This document shows, piece after piece, positions 25,811 through 35,804 of a stretch of 64,000 nt of DNA. A program made the translations under genes and the position numbers. This DNA comes from Bacteroidetes bacterium UBA7674 (GTDB lineage: Bacteria > Bacteroidota > Bacteroidia > Chitinophagales > Chitinophagaceae): contig DLHG01000007.1 of NCBI GenBank assembly GCA_002483105.1, positions 247,350 through 311,349 on the forward strand. The letters run 5' to 3'. The notes beneath the pieces are model-generated. The model ran no database searches and had not been told where the DNA came from. It saw only the letters and a list, made by a program, of their open reading frames with translations. Positions within the stretch are counted from its first letter, which is position 1; the number at the start of each line of letters is the position of its first letter.

Positions 25811-25972
25811 AGTATTCCGGTTGTACACCTCAGTACATACTCACTTTGCAAATATCATGCTATAACGCCCTTCAAATATAGTTTAGTACCCTCTTTTTTA
25901 GAGAAATTTCCTTTTTAGCCCATCTATATACCATTCTGTCGGTTTTAGCGTTTATTTTTCACATATTTCCCT

Positions 25973-25980
25973 CACCTTTG
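25973..25980 (+). promoter_or_regulatory. Candidate -7 promoter element of the second TonB receptor
   Basis: CACCTTTG, 23 bp before the ATG at 26004, matches TAnnTTTG except at its first base. No convincing -33 TTTG was found at the usual distance, so this is tentative. Confidence 0.3.
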
Positions 25981-26003
25981 CGCTTTCATTTTCCAAATTC
26001 AGT

Positions 26004-28574
26004 ATGCTCCCGGTTCGTAGTTTTCTTTTATCGATATTTCTGTTGTGTTTTCCCCTATATGCTTTTGCGCAAAACGGGAAAATATCCGGCACCGTAACCG
26101 ATAATAAGAAGGTTCCGCTACCCTATGCTACTATTACCCTCTTGCATACCGACTCATCTGTAGTTAACGGGGCAATTAGTGAGGAAAAGGGCACATTCGA
26201 AATAGCGAATATTTCCACCGGCAACTACATGCTGCGTATTACGGCAGTAGGCATTTCCACTCACTACATTAATAATATCTCCCTCACCGATGATGCTCCC
26301 AACAAAGACCTGGGCAATATCACGCTCAACTTCAGCTCTAAGGTACTGGACGAGGTGCAGATAAATGGCGAGAAGAGCATAATGGAGATGTATGTGGACA
26401 AGAAGGTATTTAACGTAGGCAAGAATATCACCACCGCCGGCGGTAGCGCCTCCGATGTTCTGTCTAATGTCCCTTCTGTATCAGTGGATGTTGACGGAGC
26501 AGTAAGCCTTCGTGGTAAGGGCAACGTAACCATACTCATAGACGGCAAGCCGGCCACCTTGCTGGGCGGCGATGTGGCAACCGCATTGCAAAGCCTGCCG
26601 GCCAGCAGTATAGACAATGTAGAAGTGATTACCAACCCTGGCGCTAAGTATGATGCGCAGGGTATAACAGGCATCATCAATATCATCACGGTCCGCGATA
26701 AGAAATTCGGTTTTAACGGCAGCGTAAATGCAGGCGCCGGTACAAGGGACAAATACAACGGTGGCATTAACCTGAACGCCAAGAACGAGAAATGGAATGT
26801 GTTCTTCAACAGCAACTACCGCAACAACAAGAACGGCAACAACAGCAACAACGAACGCTATACCAAAGATGCATACCTGGACAGTAGTTCTCTGGCTTAT
26901 ATTGGCGCAGAGGATAGCCGCCGCAGCTTCGGGGGCTGGTTCAGTTCTTTGGGCGCTGAATACATTATCAATAAAAACAACAGCCTCACCCTCACGCAGA
27001 ACATGAATATCATGCGATGGGGGAATAAGGCAACTACAGAGTTCTGGTCGCTAAGCGATACCCGAAGCGATGGAGCTATGGATACGCTCACAAAGAGGCA
27101 CAGGGAGTCTGTTGGTAATGGTGGCCCCAGATCGTATTCTACTAACCTGGACTACAAACATAAATTCAAAAAAGAGAAGCAGGAGCTGACGACCAATTTC
27201 AACTTCTCTACCTCGCAAACCAAACACGACCAAACTTATTATACCCTCAGCGGCCTCTACGAAGTTCCCTATGTAGATACTACCTGGGAGCTCGGACCCA
27301 GCAAAGGGATCAATAGCAGCATCAACGCCCAGGCCGACTTCACCACTCCTTTCTTAGGAAAAAACGCCAAACTGGATGCCGGCTGGAGAACACAAATGTT
27401 CTGGTTCCGCAGCAAGAATGCGCCGCTTGTATGGGACAACCTGCTACAAGATACAATCCGCAACAGCGACACATTCTTCAACGGCACTTTGTACAACAAT
27501 TTCGATTACCTGCAGACCAATCATGCAGCATACACCAGCTTTTCTAACCAGCATGGCAACTTCAGCTATATGGCAGGACTGAGGCTTGAGTATACTTTAT
27601 ATGATGGTCAGGTTCAAAGGCTGGATACCAATAGTGCCTTCACTTATTTCAGAAATGAATTCCTGAATCTATTCCCTTCTGCCTTTGTATCTTATAAACT
27701 ACCCCACGACCAGTCTGTTTACCTTAATTTCTCCCGCCGCATCAACAGGCCGAGTTTCTGGAGCATGATGCCGTTCCTCGATCTCACCAATCCGCAGGAC
27801 ACGAGCATGGGTAATCCTTACCTGAGGCCGGAATTTATATATAATACTGAGTTTAATTACAACAGGCAATTCAAGAAAGGACATAATATTATAGGTAGCC
27901 TATATTATCAATACACTACCAATATGATAGAACGCTATCGTAAGTTCTATGCCGATGGTACCAGCTTCTCACAACCGCAAAACCTGGCCACTGCCTTTAC
28001 TTATGGTGCGGAACTGATCGGCCGCTTGCAGCTGCTGCCTATATGGGATGCTACCGTGAACATGAATATCTTTAAAAATGAAGTGCGTGGCGGCAACATA
28101 GCTCCTGAGCTGAACAACAGTGGTACGTCATGGTTTGCAAAAGCCAATACCAATGTAAAGCTACCTGCAGGATTCTCACTTCAACTGAATGGTAACTACG
28201 AAGCGCCAAAGGTGTTGGCACAGGGTACCCTCTCCGAAGTATACTGGGTGGATATAGCCTTGCGTAAAAATCTGCTGAAGAACAAAGCAACCTTGGTACT
28301 GAATGTTTCCGACATCTTCAATACCCGCAAGTACACCACACTATATGATTACGACTCTTACTACCAAACTACTTTCCGAAATCGCGAAACAAGGATAGGA
28401 AACATCTCTTTCACTTATCGCTTCGGAAAAGACAATAGTTCTGCTCAACCGGCCAACAATGGCGGCAACAAACGAAAAGTAAAAGAAAAGAAAGAAGAAA
28501 AGCCTTCTGAAAAAGAAAGAAATAACCTGAAGAGTGATGAAAGTGAAAATGGCAGTAGCGGTGGCAATAAGTAA
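26004..28574 (+). CDS. TonB-dependent receptor, OMP beta-barrel type 3-like
   Basis: The 856-residue product has a signal peptide (FLLSIFLLCFPLYAFAQ), a carboxypeptidase-like domain (NGKISGTVTDNKKVPLPYAT), and a plug (SVDVDGAVSLRGKGNVTILI, SSIDNVEVITNPGAKYDAQG). Its barrel is of the 'outer membrane beta-barrel family' type rather than the classic siderophore type, and ends in FTYRFG. After the barrel comes a ~45-residue charged, low-complexity tail (KRKVKEKKEEKPSEKE...GGNK), unusual because the last barrel strand is normally at the C-terminus. The ligand is unknown. It is convergent with a lipoprotein gene 11 bp away, with no obvious hairpin between. Confidence 0.88.
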   Translation: MLPVRSFLLSIFLLCFPLYAFAQNGKISGTVTDNKKVPLPYATITLLHTDSSVVNGAISEEKGTFEIANISTGNYMLRITAVGISTHYINNISLTDDAPNKDLGNITLNFSSKVLDEVQINGEKSIMEMYVDKKVFNVGKNITTAGGSASDVLSNVPSVSVDVDGAVSLRGKGNVTILIDGKPATLLGGDVATALQSLPASSIDNVEVITNPGAKYDAQGITGIINIITVRDKKFGFNGSVNAGAGTRDKYNGGINLNAKNEKWNVFFNSNYRNNKNGNNSNNERYTKDAYLDSSSLAYIGAEDSRRSFGGWFSSLGAEYIINKNNSLTLTQNMNIMRWGNKATTEFWSLSDTRSDGAMDTLTKRHRESVGNGGPRSYSTNLDYKHKFKKEKQELTTNFNFSTSQTKHDQTYYTLSGLYEVPYVDTTWELGPSKGINSSINAQADFTTPFLGKNAKLDAGWRTQMFWFRSKNAPLVWDNLLQDTIRNSDTFFNGTLYNNFDYLQTNHAAYTSFSNQHGNFSYMAGLRLEYTLYDGQVQRLDTNSAFTYFRNEFLNLFPSAFVSYKLPHDQSVYLNFSRRINRPSFWSMMPFLDLTNPQDTSMGNPYLRPEFIYNTEFNYNRQFKKGHNIIGSLYYQYTTNMIERYRKFYADGTSFSQPQNLATAFTYGAELIGRLQLLPIWDATVNMNIFKNEVRGGNIAPELNNSGTSWFAKANTNVKLPAGFSLQLNGNYEAPKVLAQGTLSEVYWVDIALRKNLLKNKATLVLNVSDIFNTRKYTTLYDYDSYYQTTFRNRETRIGNISFTYRFGKDNSSAQPANNGGNKRKVKEKKEEKPSEKERNNLKSDESENGSSGGNK

Positions 28575-28585
28575 CGGAAGAGACC

Positions 28586-29359
28586 TTATTGAATAACTAT
28601 AGATCTGATGACCACTTGCTGTTTTATCATCACTACAAAATATCCGGAGCCTTGTGATGATTCAAATTTATCAATACTGGATGGTGATATTTGAAGGTAA
28701 CCGGGTTTGCCAACAGTGCATGCTTGTAGTGCTGACAGTTCTTCAGATGGTATCGTTACTGTTCCCGCTTTAGCAGAATATCGCTTTACAATTAATTTGT
28801 TCCCGGCGGATATCGCTACATATACTGAGTCAGAATATTTTACTGTGTTTTCATCAAAGGTAAAGGACAAACCTTTGCTACGGGTTATAACAGTAGGGAA
28901 AGATCCTGAGTATTGCGAAAATCTATTAGACAACCCAAGTGTCATTGATGGTATTCCGTCATCTCCTTGTATAGTCCAAAGAACACCCTCATTAAATTTC
29001 AGATTTGTAATGATGCGTCCATCTACTCCTTCACGGGTATATTCGTTGTCTTCTGAATGATTGAGTGGAATTTCATTTATTATCACTTGCCCTGCATAGG
29101 TCTTGCTTGGCGGTAAAGCGGTATTAGATGGCTCATCATAGAATTCAGCCGAAGCTAACTCCGATATCGTTACTTTCCCTTTATTATTTTCATCTACTTT
29201 TATGCTGTACAGCACCCCGTTCACATTATCTACTATCGGCAATACAATAGGAGTGACCTGCGACTCCATCGTTGTATCAACAGGTATTGGCGTCGGCTCA
29301 GGCTTGCAGGAAGCCAGCAACAGCAAAGATGCTGCACTTAAAGAGAAACGTATGCGCAT
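28586..29359 (-). CDS. Lipoprotein, member 1 of a local paralogous family
   Basis: The 257-residue product starts MRIRFSLSAASLLLLASC (lipobox Cys18); an ATG four codons upstream (29371) is also possible. The mature part begins with a proline-rich linker and is otherwise beta-rich. It shares an order of motifs with the genes at 29645 and 31388: W-x-(I/V)-x-G-(D/S)-x-GIP, then a P..(S)G..P.VITR block, a (S)DSVYV.I strand and a K.Y.A..G.(V)TIP turn. I do not recognise a characterised family. A surface or periplasmic role is inferred from the lipobox only. Confidence 0.75.
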   Translation of the reverse strand: MRIRFSLSAASLLLLASCKPEPTPIPVDTTMESQVTPIVLPIVDNVNGVLYSIKVDENNKGKVTISELASAEFYDEPSNTALPPSKTYAGQVIINEIPLNHSEDNEYTREGVDGRIITNLKFNEGVLWTIQGDDGIPSMTLGLSNRFSQYSGSFPTVITRSKGLSFTFDENTVKYSDSVYVAISAGNKLIVKRYSAKAGTVTIPSEELSALQACTVGKPGYLQISPSSIDKFESSQGSGYFVVMIKQQVVIRSIVIQ

Positions 29360-29517
29360 ACCTATCGTCATTGATATTGTTTATATTAATAAACCTTTCA
29401 TAGTAAAGTTAATGAAATATCCCCTGATATGCAATACCAAGGGATATAATTTTTTGTAAGGGGTGGCAGCGCTTGATATTAGGTATGAAGCGGATGGCTG
29501 TCATAAGTAATATGAAG

Positions 29518-29552
29518 AAAAAAAACAGCGAGATCGCGATAGATCCCGCTGT
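29518..29552 (-). terminator. Rho-independent terminator of the second paralogous lipoprotein
   Basis: ACAGCGAGATC (29525-29535) pairs with GATCCCGCTGT (29542-29552) with one mismatch around GCGATA. On the minus strand the stem is followed by eight T residues. It lies downstream of the gene at 29645-30436. Confidence 0.85.
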
Positions 29553-29644
29553 GATAAATCCACCCTCTACGTGGGATAAAAAAACCGTTTACAAGAGGAT
29601 CTATCTTAAAGTGTAAATGGAGGGGTAAAGGAAATAAATTATAA

Positions 29645-30436
29645 CTAATTAATTGTCACCGATTTAACTATTGCATTTTCTTTTATGAATGCTACCAGCT
29701 TGGCAGTAGTACCTACTTCTTGTAGTGTATATTTCCAAGGGATCACTTCTACATAAGCAGGACTGGTGGTAGATGATGCCGCTAGTCCATTCAGGTCGCT
29801 ACCGCTGATAGTGATAGGGCCTGCATTAGCGGCATAGCTCTTCAAGAGGCTTGTGCTGCCTGATACAAAGAACACATATACTGAGTCAGCATTGCTAACT
29901 GTTGTACCATTCAGGGTAAGTGTCATACCATTTGCTCTTGTTATTGTTTCAGGGATTGTGCCGCTGAATGAAGGGAACCCACCTGTGTGTGTATAGGTAA
30001 ATGACGGAATACCACTTCCACCGGCTACGCTCCAGTTAACGCCATTGTCAATATCCATGTCATCAGGGGTCATGCCTATTGATGCTACTTTAGAATAAGA
30101 GTGGTTGGCATTTTTGTCCAGGGCTATGTTGTTCAGTTTTACAACACCTGCATCCACCATTGTACCGGAGCCCATTGCAGTATAGAACGAACCTACGCCC
30201 ATTTCAGTGTTCACATCTACATTGTAACCCATCTGGCTATAAGTAAGTGTCATCTTCAGCGCCACAAGTCCGCCCCATGTACCCGATACTGTAGGACTGG
30301 GTGGTGTTGGTGCTGTAGGAGTTGTTGTTTGCGGCACTTCAGGCTCTTCAGGAACAACATCCTTTATATCGCAAGAAGCCATCAGGCTAATACCAAGAGC
30401 TGCAACCGGCAGCAAAAATTTGTTTAAATGTTTCAT
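29645..30436 (-). CDS. Lipoprotein, member 2 of a local paralogous family
   Basis: The 263-residue lipoprotein (FLLPVAALGISLMASC, Cys22) has a Pro/Thr-rich linker (residues ~29-50, many TP repeats) and a beta-rich body. It shares with its neighbours the WSVAGGSGIPSFTY, FSGTIPETITRANG, NADSVYVFFVSG and LLKSYAANAGPITISG segments, the clearest version of the family signature. It ends in VKSVTIN, comparable to IRSIVIQ in member 1. The function is unknown. It has its own downstream terminator and is separated by 177 bp from the response regulator gene. Confidence 0.75.
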   Translation of the reverse strand: MKHLNKFLLPVAALGISLMASCDIKDVVPEEPEVPQTTTPTAPTPPSPTVSGTWGGLVALKMTLTYSQMGYNVDVNTEMGVGSFYTAMGSGTMVDAGVVKLNNIALDKNANHSYSKVASIGMTPDDMDIDNGVNWSVAGGSGIPSFTYTHTGGFPSFSGTIPETITRANGMTLTLNGTTVSNADSVYVFFVSGSTSLLKSYAANAGPITISGSDLNGLAASSTTSPAYVEVIPWKYTLQEVGTTAKLVAFIKENAIVKSVTIN

Positions 30437-30613
30437 TTCAGTAGATTTTTATTTGGGGGATTCTTTGCACAGCTGTTTGCTGTTTTGCTGACACAAAAGT
30501 ATCTTGAAGGCAAAGTTCTGCCTATACACCGCATACGGTATTTTTCTCTACGTACTGGCACGGATGCCACTGCTATTAATGGATGTGTAACGGAAAGAGG
30601 GAATCCCCCTTAC

Positions 30614-31258
30614 TTAGATAAGCTGCTTCTCTATAGCATACTTCAGCAGGCCAACGATCGTTTTGTTATTGGTCTTACGGAGCATATTCTTGCGATGTGT
30701 TTCCACCGTACGCTCACTGATAAATAAGACTTCCGCTATGCGGGCATTGCTCATTTCCTCAGAGATAAGTTTCAATATCTCCCGCTCACGGTCGGTAAGC
30801 TTGGCTTCTTCAGGCTGATCGTTCTTACGCTGCTTATTTACAGCATAATTGGTAATGGTGTCTGATACTTCCTGGCTAAAATACATCTTCCCGTTAGAAA
30901 CGGTCCTGATAGCATCCAGTAGTTCTGTATCATTCACATTCTTTAGCAGGTATCCTGATGCACCTGCTTCTATCATTTCCATTATGTGCGCGCTGTCATC
31001 ATGCATGGAAAGGACAATGACGGCAATATGGGAGTAGAATTCCTTTATCTTTTGGGTAAGCTCCAGCCCGTTAAGGCCGGGCATATTTATGTCCACCAGC
31101 GCTACGTGCGGCTGCGACTTTGGCAAGTCGTCAAAAAGCGAAAGCCCGTTATCATACATACCGGCGATCTCCAGGTCTTTCTGTTTTTGCAGCAAGGCCC
31201 TGAGTCCGTCTAATAGTATGTGATGATCGTCGGCAACGACAATTTTTATCTTGTTCAT
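30614..31258 (-). CDS. NarL/LuxR-type response regulator (orphan)
   Basis: The 214-residue protein has a receiver domain with acidic pair Asp10/Asp11 (VVADDHHI), phosphoacceptor Asp56 (ALVDINMPG), the Thr/Ser switch position in VIVLSMHDD and Lys in GYLLKNV. A C-terminal LuxR helix-turn-helix follows (LTDREREILKLISEEMSNAR, ERTVETHRKNMLRK). It is a DNA-binding transcription factor activated by phosphorylation. No histidine kinase gene is adjacent; instead it lies between members 2 and 3 of a lipoprotein family. Regulation of those lipoproteins is a plausible but untested inference. Confidence 0.9.
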   Translation of the reverse strand: MNKIKIVVADDHHILLDGLRALLQKQKDLEIAGMYDNGLSLFDDLPKSQPHVALVDINMPGLNGLELTQKIKEFYSHIAVIVLSMHDDSAHIMEMIEAGASGYLLKNVNDTELLDAIRTVSNGKMYFSQEVSDTITNYAVNKQRKNDQPEEAKLTDREREILKLISEEMSNARIAEVLFISERTVETHRKNMLRKTNNKTIVGLLKYAIEKQLI

Positions 31259-31387
31259 TCAGCGCAGAGGGGGTAACCAAATAAATATACGCCAAATTTA
31301 CTCCATATATCAGTAACTCAATGTAAATGTTTAAATAAATATTAGCTGTTTGTACACCTTATTAACATCCCGTATATCAACGTTCAG

Positions 31388-32191
31388 CTATTGGAAAGTC
31401 GCTGTTCCCCATTCTTCTCTAACCTTTATAAAACCGAAGGATTTACCCCCGATGTTTTGCAGGTCTTGTTTATAGATGTGTATGGCTATACGCTCTTTGC
31501 CGGCCCCGGCAGCTATGTACTTAACCGTATTTGCAGGGATCATAGCAGTGCCTCCGTTCACCGGTACCGGATTACTTTCTCTGTGTTCACTACCACGCTC
31601 TCCCGCAATAGTGATAATAGCGAAATCGCCGTTTTGCACATTGCCACTATTGATGGTAATGGTGAGGTCGCTATTGGTATCAACTGCTGCAGGTAATGCT
31701 GCGGTATATTCGGGGAAGGTATTATCAACGGTATAGTTTATCTGCGGTATAATGCCTGCACCGCTTACCGTCCACGTATTACTCGCGTTCTCATTCCAGT
31801 AGCTTCCGGAATCGCTTTGGTGGATATAAGTAAGTGCAGTAGAAGGCACCAGTGGGTAATGCATGCCCGTGGGTAATGCTGTTCCATTCATAGCAACATC
31901 ACCGGCTGTAATGGGGTTGAGCTGATCTCTAAAGTCTGCTTGTGTGCGGTATCTCGTTATGTTTATCGTAGTGTCTGTTTCCTGGAAACTTGCCGTGATC
32001 TTGCTTTGAATAAATAATCCATTTACATTAAAGGCCGGACCGGGATAATTGCTCATAGCACGATTGCCGGCAAACTCATGGCCCAGACGAAGATACATTT
32101 GTGTAACAGGCAAAGGGTCGGGGTCGGGCTGGCAAGAAGAAAATGTCAATGAGGTTATTGCAAGCAATGTGGCATAGAGTGGTTTTAGCAT
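31388..32191 (-). CDS. Lipoprotein, member 3 of a local paralogous family
   Basis: The 267-residue lipoprotein (LLAITSLTFSSC, Cys20) has a short acidic/proline linker. It is the most diverged of the three neighbours but keeps the order WTVSGAGIIPQINY, FPEYTAALP, DLTITINSG, GDFAIITIAG, a TAMIPANT turn, and a final strand with an aromatic end. It may be a distant paralog or only share a fold with the others. The function is unknown. It lies between the response regulator and mfd; a 55-bp gap separates its start from the mfd stop. Confidence 0.72.
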   Translation of the reverse strand: MLKPLYATLLAITSLTFSSCQPDPDPLPVTQMYLRLGHEFAGNRAMSNYPGPAFNVNGLFIQSKITASFQETDTTINITRYRTQADFRDQLNPITAGDVAMNGTALPTGMHYPLVPSTALTYIHQSDSGSYWNENASNTWTVSGAGIIPQINYTVDNTFPEYTAALPAAVDTNSDLTITINSGNVQNGDFAIITIAGERGSEHRESNPVPVNGGTAMIPANTVKYIAAGAGKERIAIHIYKQDLQNIGGKSFGFIKVREEWGTATFQ

Positions 32192-32246
32192 GTTATAGGT
32201 TTAAGTAAATGTAAAACGCTTTCCCGGCAAATATATTGTACTAATA

Positions 32247-35200
32247 CTACTCCTTGGTCTCCTCAGGCATTACGGACATATCTTTCAGGAACAGGTAAAC
32301 CTTCTCCATATTTTTTACCCTGTCCGCTATCAGCAGGAATGTCTTACCCACTTGCTTCAGCTTCACATTATTTGTGCGGGTCTGTATATAGTTCAGAATG
32401 TGATTGAACGTAGCCGACTCAAAGTACGGCGACTCAGGATTGTTGACAAAGTAAAGGCGCAGTTGCTCGTTCTTCAATATCAGCTTTTCAAAGCCGAGCT
32501 GGCATGCTAACGTGCGGCAACGCACTGTCGCAAATAATTCATGCACCTGGCTCGGTATAGGGCCGAAGCGGTCGGTCATTTCATTAATAAAGCCTGTGAG
32601 GGCTCCTTCATCTTCCACGTTATCCAGCTGGCTATAAAGGGAAAGCCTTTCTGTAATATTGGCCACGTAGGTATCGGGAATCAGTATTTCCAGGTCGGTA
32701 TCTATCGTGCAATCATACACGTAATCTTTCTTCCTGTCTATCTCATCTTTAAATACATCTTTAAAGTCACCCGTCTTCAGCTCCCGCATGGCTTCGCCAA
32801 GTATCTTCTGATACATCTCAAAACCAATGTCGGTAATAAAGCCGCTCTGCTCTCCGCCCAATAAATTACCCGCACCACGTATATCCAGGTCACGCATCGC
32901 TATCTGGAAACCACTGCCAAGCTCGTTGAACTGCTCCAGTGTCTGCAAGCGTTTACGGCTATCGTTAGGAAGGGTCAACATTGATAGCGCTAATAAATAA
33001 CAGAAAGCCTTTTTATTACTCCTACCTACACGTCCGCGCAACTGGTGCAAATCACTCAGTCCAAACTGGTGGGCATTATTAATAATGATGGTATTGGCAT
33101 TCGCAATATCCACACCGCTCTCTACTATGTTCGTGCAGCAAAGCACGTCATACTTACGTTCTATAAAATCAAACAGTGCGGCCTCTAGTTGATGGCCTTC
33201 CATTTGCCCATGCGCCATTCCTATTTCCAGGTCAGGACAAAGGTTACGTATCAGCGCCACCATTTCCGGCAGGCTTTGCACACGGTTGTGAATGAAATAA
33301 ACCTGCCCTCCACGTTCTGTCTCAAAATAGATAGCATCGCGTATGGCGTATTCATTAAACGAGAGCACTTCTGTATGCACCGGCTGCCTGTTAGGCGGTG
33401 GTGTGTTCATAATACTCAGGTCACGCGCGCTCATCAGCGAGAACTGCAGTGTACGTGGTATTGGTGTAGCGGTCAGCGTAAGCGTATCTACGTTCGCCTT
33501 CAGCGTACGCAGTTTTTCTTTAGCGCCTACACCAAATTTCTGCTCTTCATCTATCACCAACAAACCCAGATCTTTAAACTTTACATCTTTGCCTAGTATA
33601 CCATGCGTACCTATGATGATATCTATCTTTCCTTCTTCCAGTCTCTTTAACGTTTCTTTTTTCTCTTTTGCGGATTTGAACCTATTGATATAGTCAACTG
33701 TACACGGGAAATCCTTTAGCCTTTCTGAGAAAGTCTGGAAGTGCTGGAAGGCAAGTATTGTAGTGGGTACCAACACTGCCGCTTGTTTGCTATCAGCTAC
33801 TGCTTTAAAAGTAGCCCGTATCGCTATTTCTGTTTTACCAAACCCCACATCGCCGCAAACCAATCTATCCATCGGCGAGGGCGACTCCATATCGCGTTTC
33901 ACATCTGCGGTTGCCTTGCTTTGGTCAGGGGTATCTTCATAAAAGAACGAAGCTTCCAGCTCTGTCTGTAGATAACTGTCAGGTGAGAACTGGAAACCTT
34001 GAGATGCCTTGCGCTTCGCGTAAAGCTTTATCAGATCTGCCGCTATATCCTTTACATGCTTCTTGGTCTTGTTCTTCAGCTTTTCCCAGGCATCACTGCC
34101 CAGTTTGTTCACTTTAGGAGCGGTGCCTTCTTTACCTGTGAACTTGCTGATCTTATGCAGTGAGTTGATATTAACGTACAGCACGTCATTATCCTTGTAT
34201 ATAATGCGCACTGCTTCCTGCATATTGCCATTCACTTCTATTTTCTGCAGTCCGCTATATACACCCACGCCATGGTCTATATGCGTTACAAAGTCGCCGG
34301 GACTTAGTTCACGCAAGGCTCGTATGGTGATGGCTTTACCTTTAGTATAGGCCTGCTTTACTTTGTACTTATGATACCGCTGGAATATCTGGTGATCGGT
34401 ATAGCAAACAACTTTCTTGTCGTGATCTATAAAGCCCCGGCTTATCGCAACAGGTATTGGCACGAAAGAGAATTTCGCATTGAGGTCTTCAAATATGCTG
34501 CGTAACCTTTCCAGTTGCTTGGGATTCTCTGCAAAGATGAACGGCTCATATTGTGAGGCACTTTTCTTCTGCAGATCGGATATCAGCATATCAAACTGGC
34601 GGTTGAACACAGGTTGTTCTTCCGTAGCAAATTGTATCGCTGTGGTTATTGTATCGCCCGTTATACGCTCCAGCGAGTGATTGTAGAACTCTAACAGGTG
34701 GCGTTTTTTAATTTGCGCCAGCCAGGCTTCAGATGTTTCAAAGTCTGCCTTGGTCAGCTGTTTCAGCCACTCTTCTTCATGGTCGTCTGCTACCTGCCCC
34801 AGCTCTATATGTTCGGGAAGCTCATCTTCCATCTTACCTATACGTCCCAATGTATAGTCCATATCTTTGGCCCATATCACGGTATTAGCCGGCAAGAATT
34901 CAAAGAGCGATATCTTCTCCCCTGCTTCAAACTTCGTTTCTATATTAGGGATGATAGAGACCTGTAGCAGCTTCCTTTCCGATAATTGTGTTTCCGGGTT
35001 GAAAATACGGATGCTGTCCACTTCGTCACCAAACAACTCTATACGATAAGGATGTTCATTACCAAAAGAGTATATATCCAGTATACCGCCGCGCATCGCA
35101 AACTGTCCCGGTTCATATACAAAGTCTTCCCGCTTAAAACCGATGCTCACAAATTGCTTCATCAGCTCTTCCACTTTCAGCGTTTCACTTACCTTTATGC

Positions 35201-35639
35201 TGATGATATTTCCTGAAAGCGAAGTCGGGTTCACAACCTTTTCAAACAAAGCCTCAGGATAGGTTACCAGCACCTTCTTATTCACTTTCTTACCACTGAA
35301 TTTCGTCAGCGCTTCAGTACGCAGCATCACATGGCTGCTATTCAACTCGTTGAAATGTCCGGAGCGTTTGAACGAGTCCGGGAACAGGCAGATATCCAAT
35401 GCACCTGTCAGGTGTTCTATGTCATTATGAAAGTAGGCAGCCTCTTCTTTATCATTCAGGATAAAGACGTGATTGGCGTCGCTTAGCTGCCATATAGTGC
35501 TGGCAATAAAGTTGATAGAAGAGCCTCGCAGGTTGTCGAGATAGACCCGAATTTTAGGGTCGGGCAACGAGATGCCGGCCGCTATTTGTTTTAAGCGGAT
35601 ATCGTTTTGATATAATCCCAGCAATACTTGCAAATTCAT
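32247..35639 (-). CDS. mfd: Transcription-repair coupling factor Mfd
   Basis: The 1130-residue protein is complete. It has the UvrB-homology N-terminal region, a CarD-like RNA-polymerase-interacting domain (PGDFVTHIDHGVGVYSGL), a superfamily 2 translocase core with Walker A GDVGFGKTE (near residue 595) and the DEEQ box (near 695), and the LTLTATPIPRTL and QLRGRVGRS motifs. A C-terminal TRCF domain follows. Mfd removes stalled RNA polymerase at DNA damage and recruits UvrA. The start at 35639 is next to a possible promoter only eight bases upstream, so the message may have almost no leader. Confidence 0.97.
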   Translation of the reverse strand: MNLQVLLGLYQNDIRLKQIAAGISLPDPKIRVYLDNLRGSSINFIASTIWQLSDANHVFILNDKEEAAYFHNDIEHLTGALDICLFPDSFKRSGHFNELNSSHVMLRTEALTKFSGKKVNKKVLVTYPEALFEKVVNPTSLSGNIISIKVSETLKVEELMKQFVSIGFKREDFVYEPGQFAMRGGILDIYSFGNEHPYRIELFGDEVDSIRIFNPETQLSERKLLQVSIIPNIETKFEAGEKISLFEFLPANTVIWAKDMDYTLGRIGKMEDELPEHIELGQVADDHEEEWLKQLTKADFETSEAWLAQIKKRHLLEFYNHSLERITGDTITTAIQFATEEQPVFNRQFDMLISDLQKKSASQYEPFIFAENPKQLERLRSIFEDLNAKFSFVPIPVAISRGFIDHDKKVVCYTDHQIFQRYHKYKVKQAYTKGKAITIRALRELSPGDFVTHIDHGVGVYSGLQKIEVNGNMQEAVRIIYKDNDVLYVNINSLHKISKFTGKEGTAPKVNKLGSDAWEKLKNKTKKHVKDIAADLIKLYAKRKASQGFQFSPDSYLQTELEASFFYEDTPDQSKATADVKRDMESPSPMDRLVCGDVGFGKTEIAIRATFKAVADSKQAAVLVPTTILAFQHFQTFSERLKDFPCTVDYINRFKSAKEKKETLKRLEEGKIDIIIGTHGILGKDVKFKDLGLLVIDEEQKFGVGAKEKLRTLKANVDTLTLTATPIPRTLQFSLMSARDLSIMNTPPPNRQPVHTEVLSFNEYAIRDAIYFETERGGQVYFIHNRVQSLPEMVALIRNLCPDLEIGMAHGQMEGHQLEAALFDFIERKYDVLCCTNIVESGVDIANANTIIINNAHQFGLSDLHQLRGRVGRSNKKAFCYLLALSMLTLPNDSRKRLQTLEQFNELGSGFQIAMRDLDIRGAGNLLGGEQSGFITDIGFEMYQKILGEAMRELKTGDFKDVFKDEIDRKKDYVYDCTIDTDLEILIPDTYVANITERLSLYSQLDNVEDEGALTGFINEMTDRFGPIPSQVHELFATVRCRTLACQLGFEKLILKNEQLRLYFVNNPESPYFESATFNHILNYIQTRTNNVKLKQVGKTFLLIADRVKNMEKVYLFLKDMSVMPEETKE

Positions 35640-35646
35640 GCGGCAA

Positions 35647-35654
35647 CAAATTTA
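35647..35654 (-). promoter_or_regulatory. Candidate -7 element of mfd
   Basis: On the minus strand TAAATTTG (35654-35647) matches TAnnTTTG exactly and ends eight bases before the mfd ATG, which would predict a nearly leaderless transcript. A TTTG lies 27 bp upstream, farther than usual, so support is weak. Confidence 0.3.
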
Positions 35655-35804
35655 CGGAAAAACCGCGTTGCTTTTTATTATCAAAAGCATGATTATCAAT
35701 ATTAACTGATGTTTTGGCCTAAATAGAAATTCTCAATAAAACATATCTTGCTAAACGATATTGGTGGAGCGATAGATGTTACCTTTTCTTTTCCATTACA
35801 ACCT

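Noticed and set aside
29372..29644. Possible tRNA or small RNA gene between lipoprotein genes
   Set aside because: The only structure is the hairpin with T run expected of a terminator; no cloverleaf or conserved RNA motif was found.
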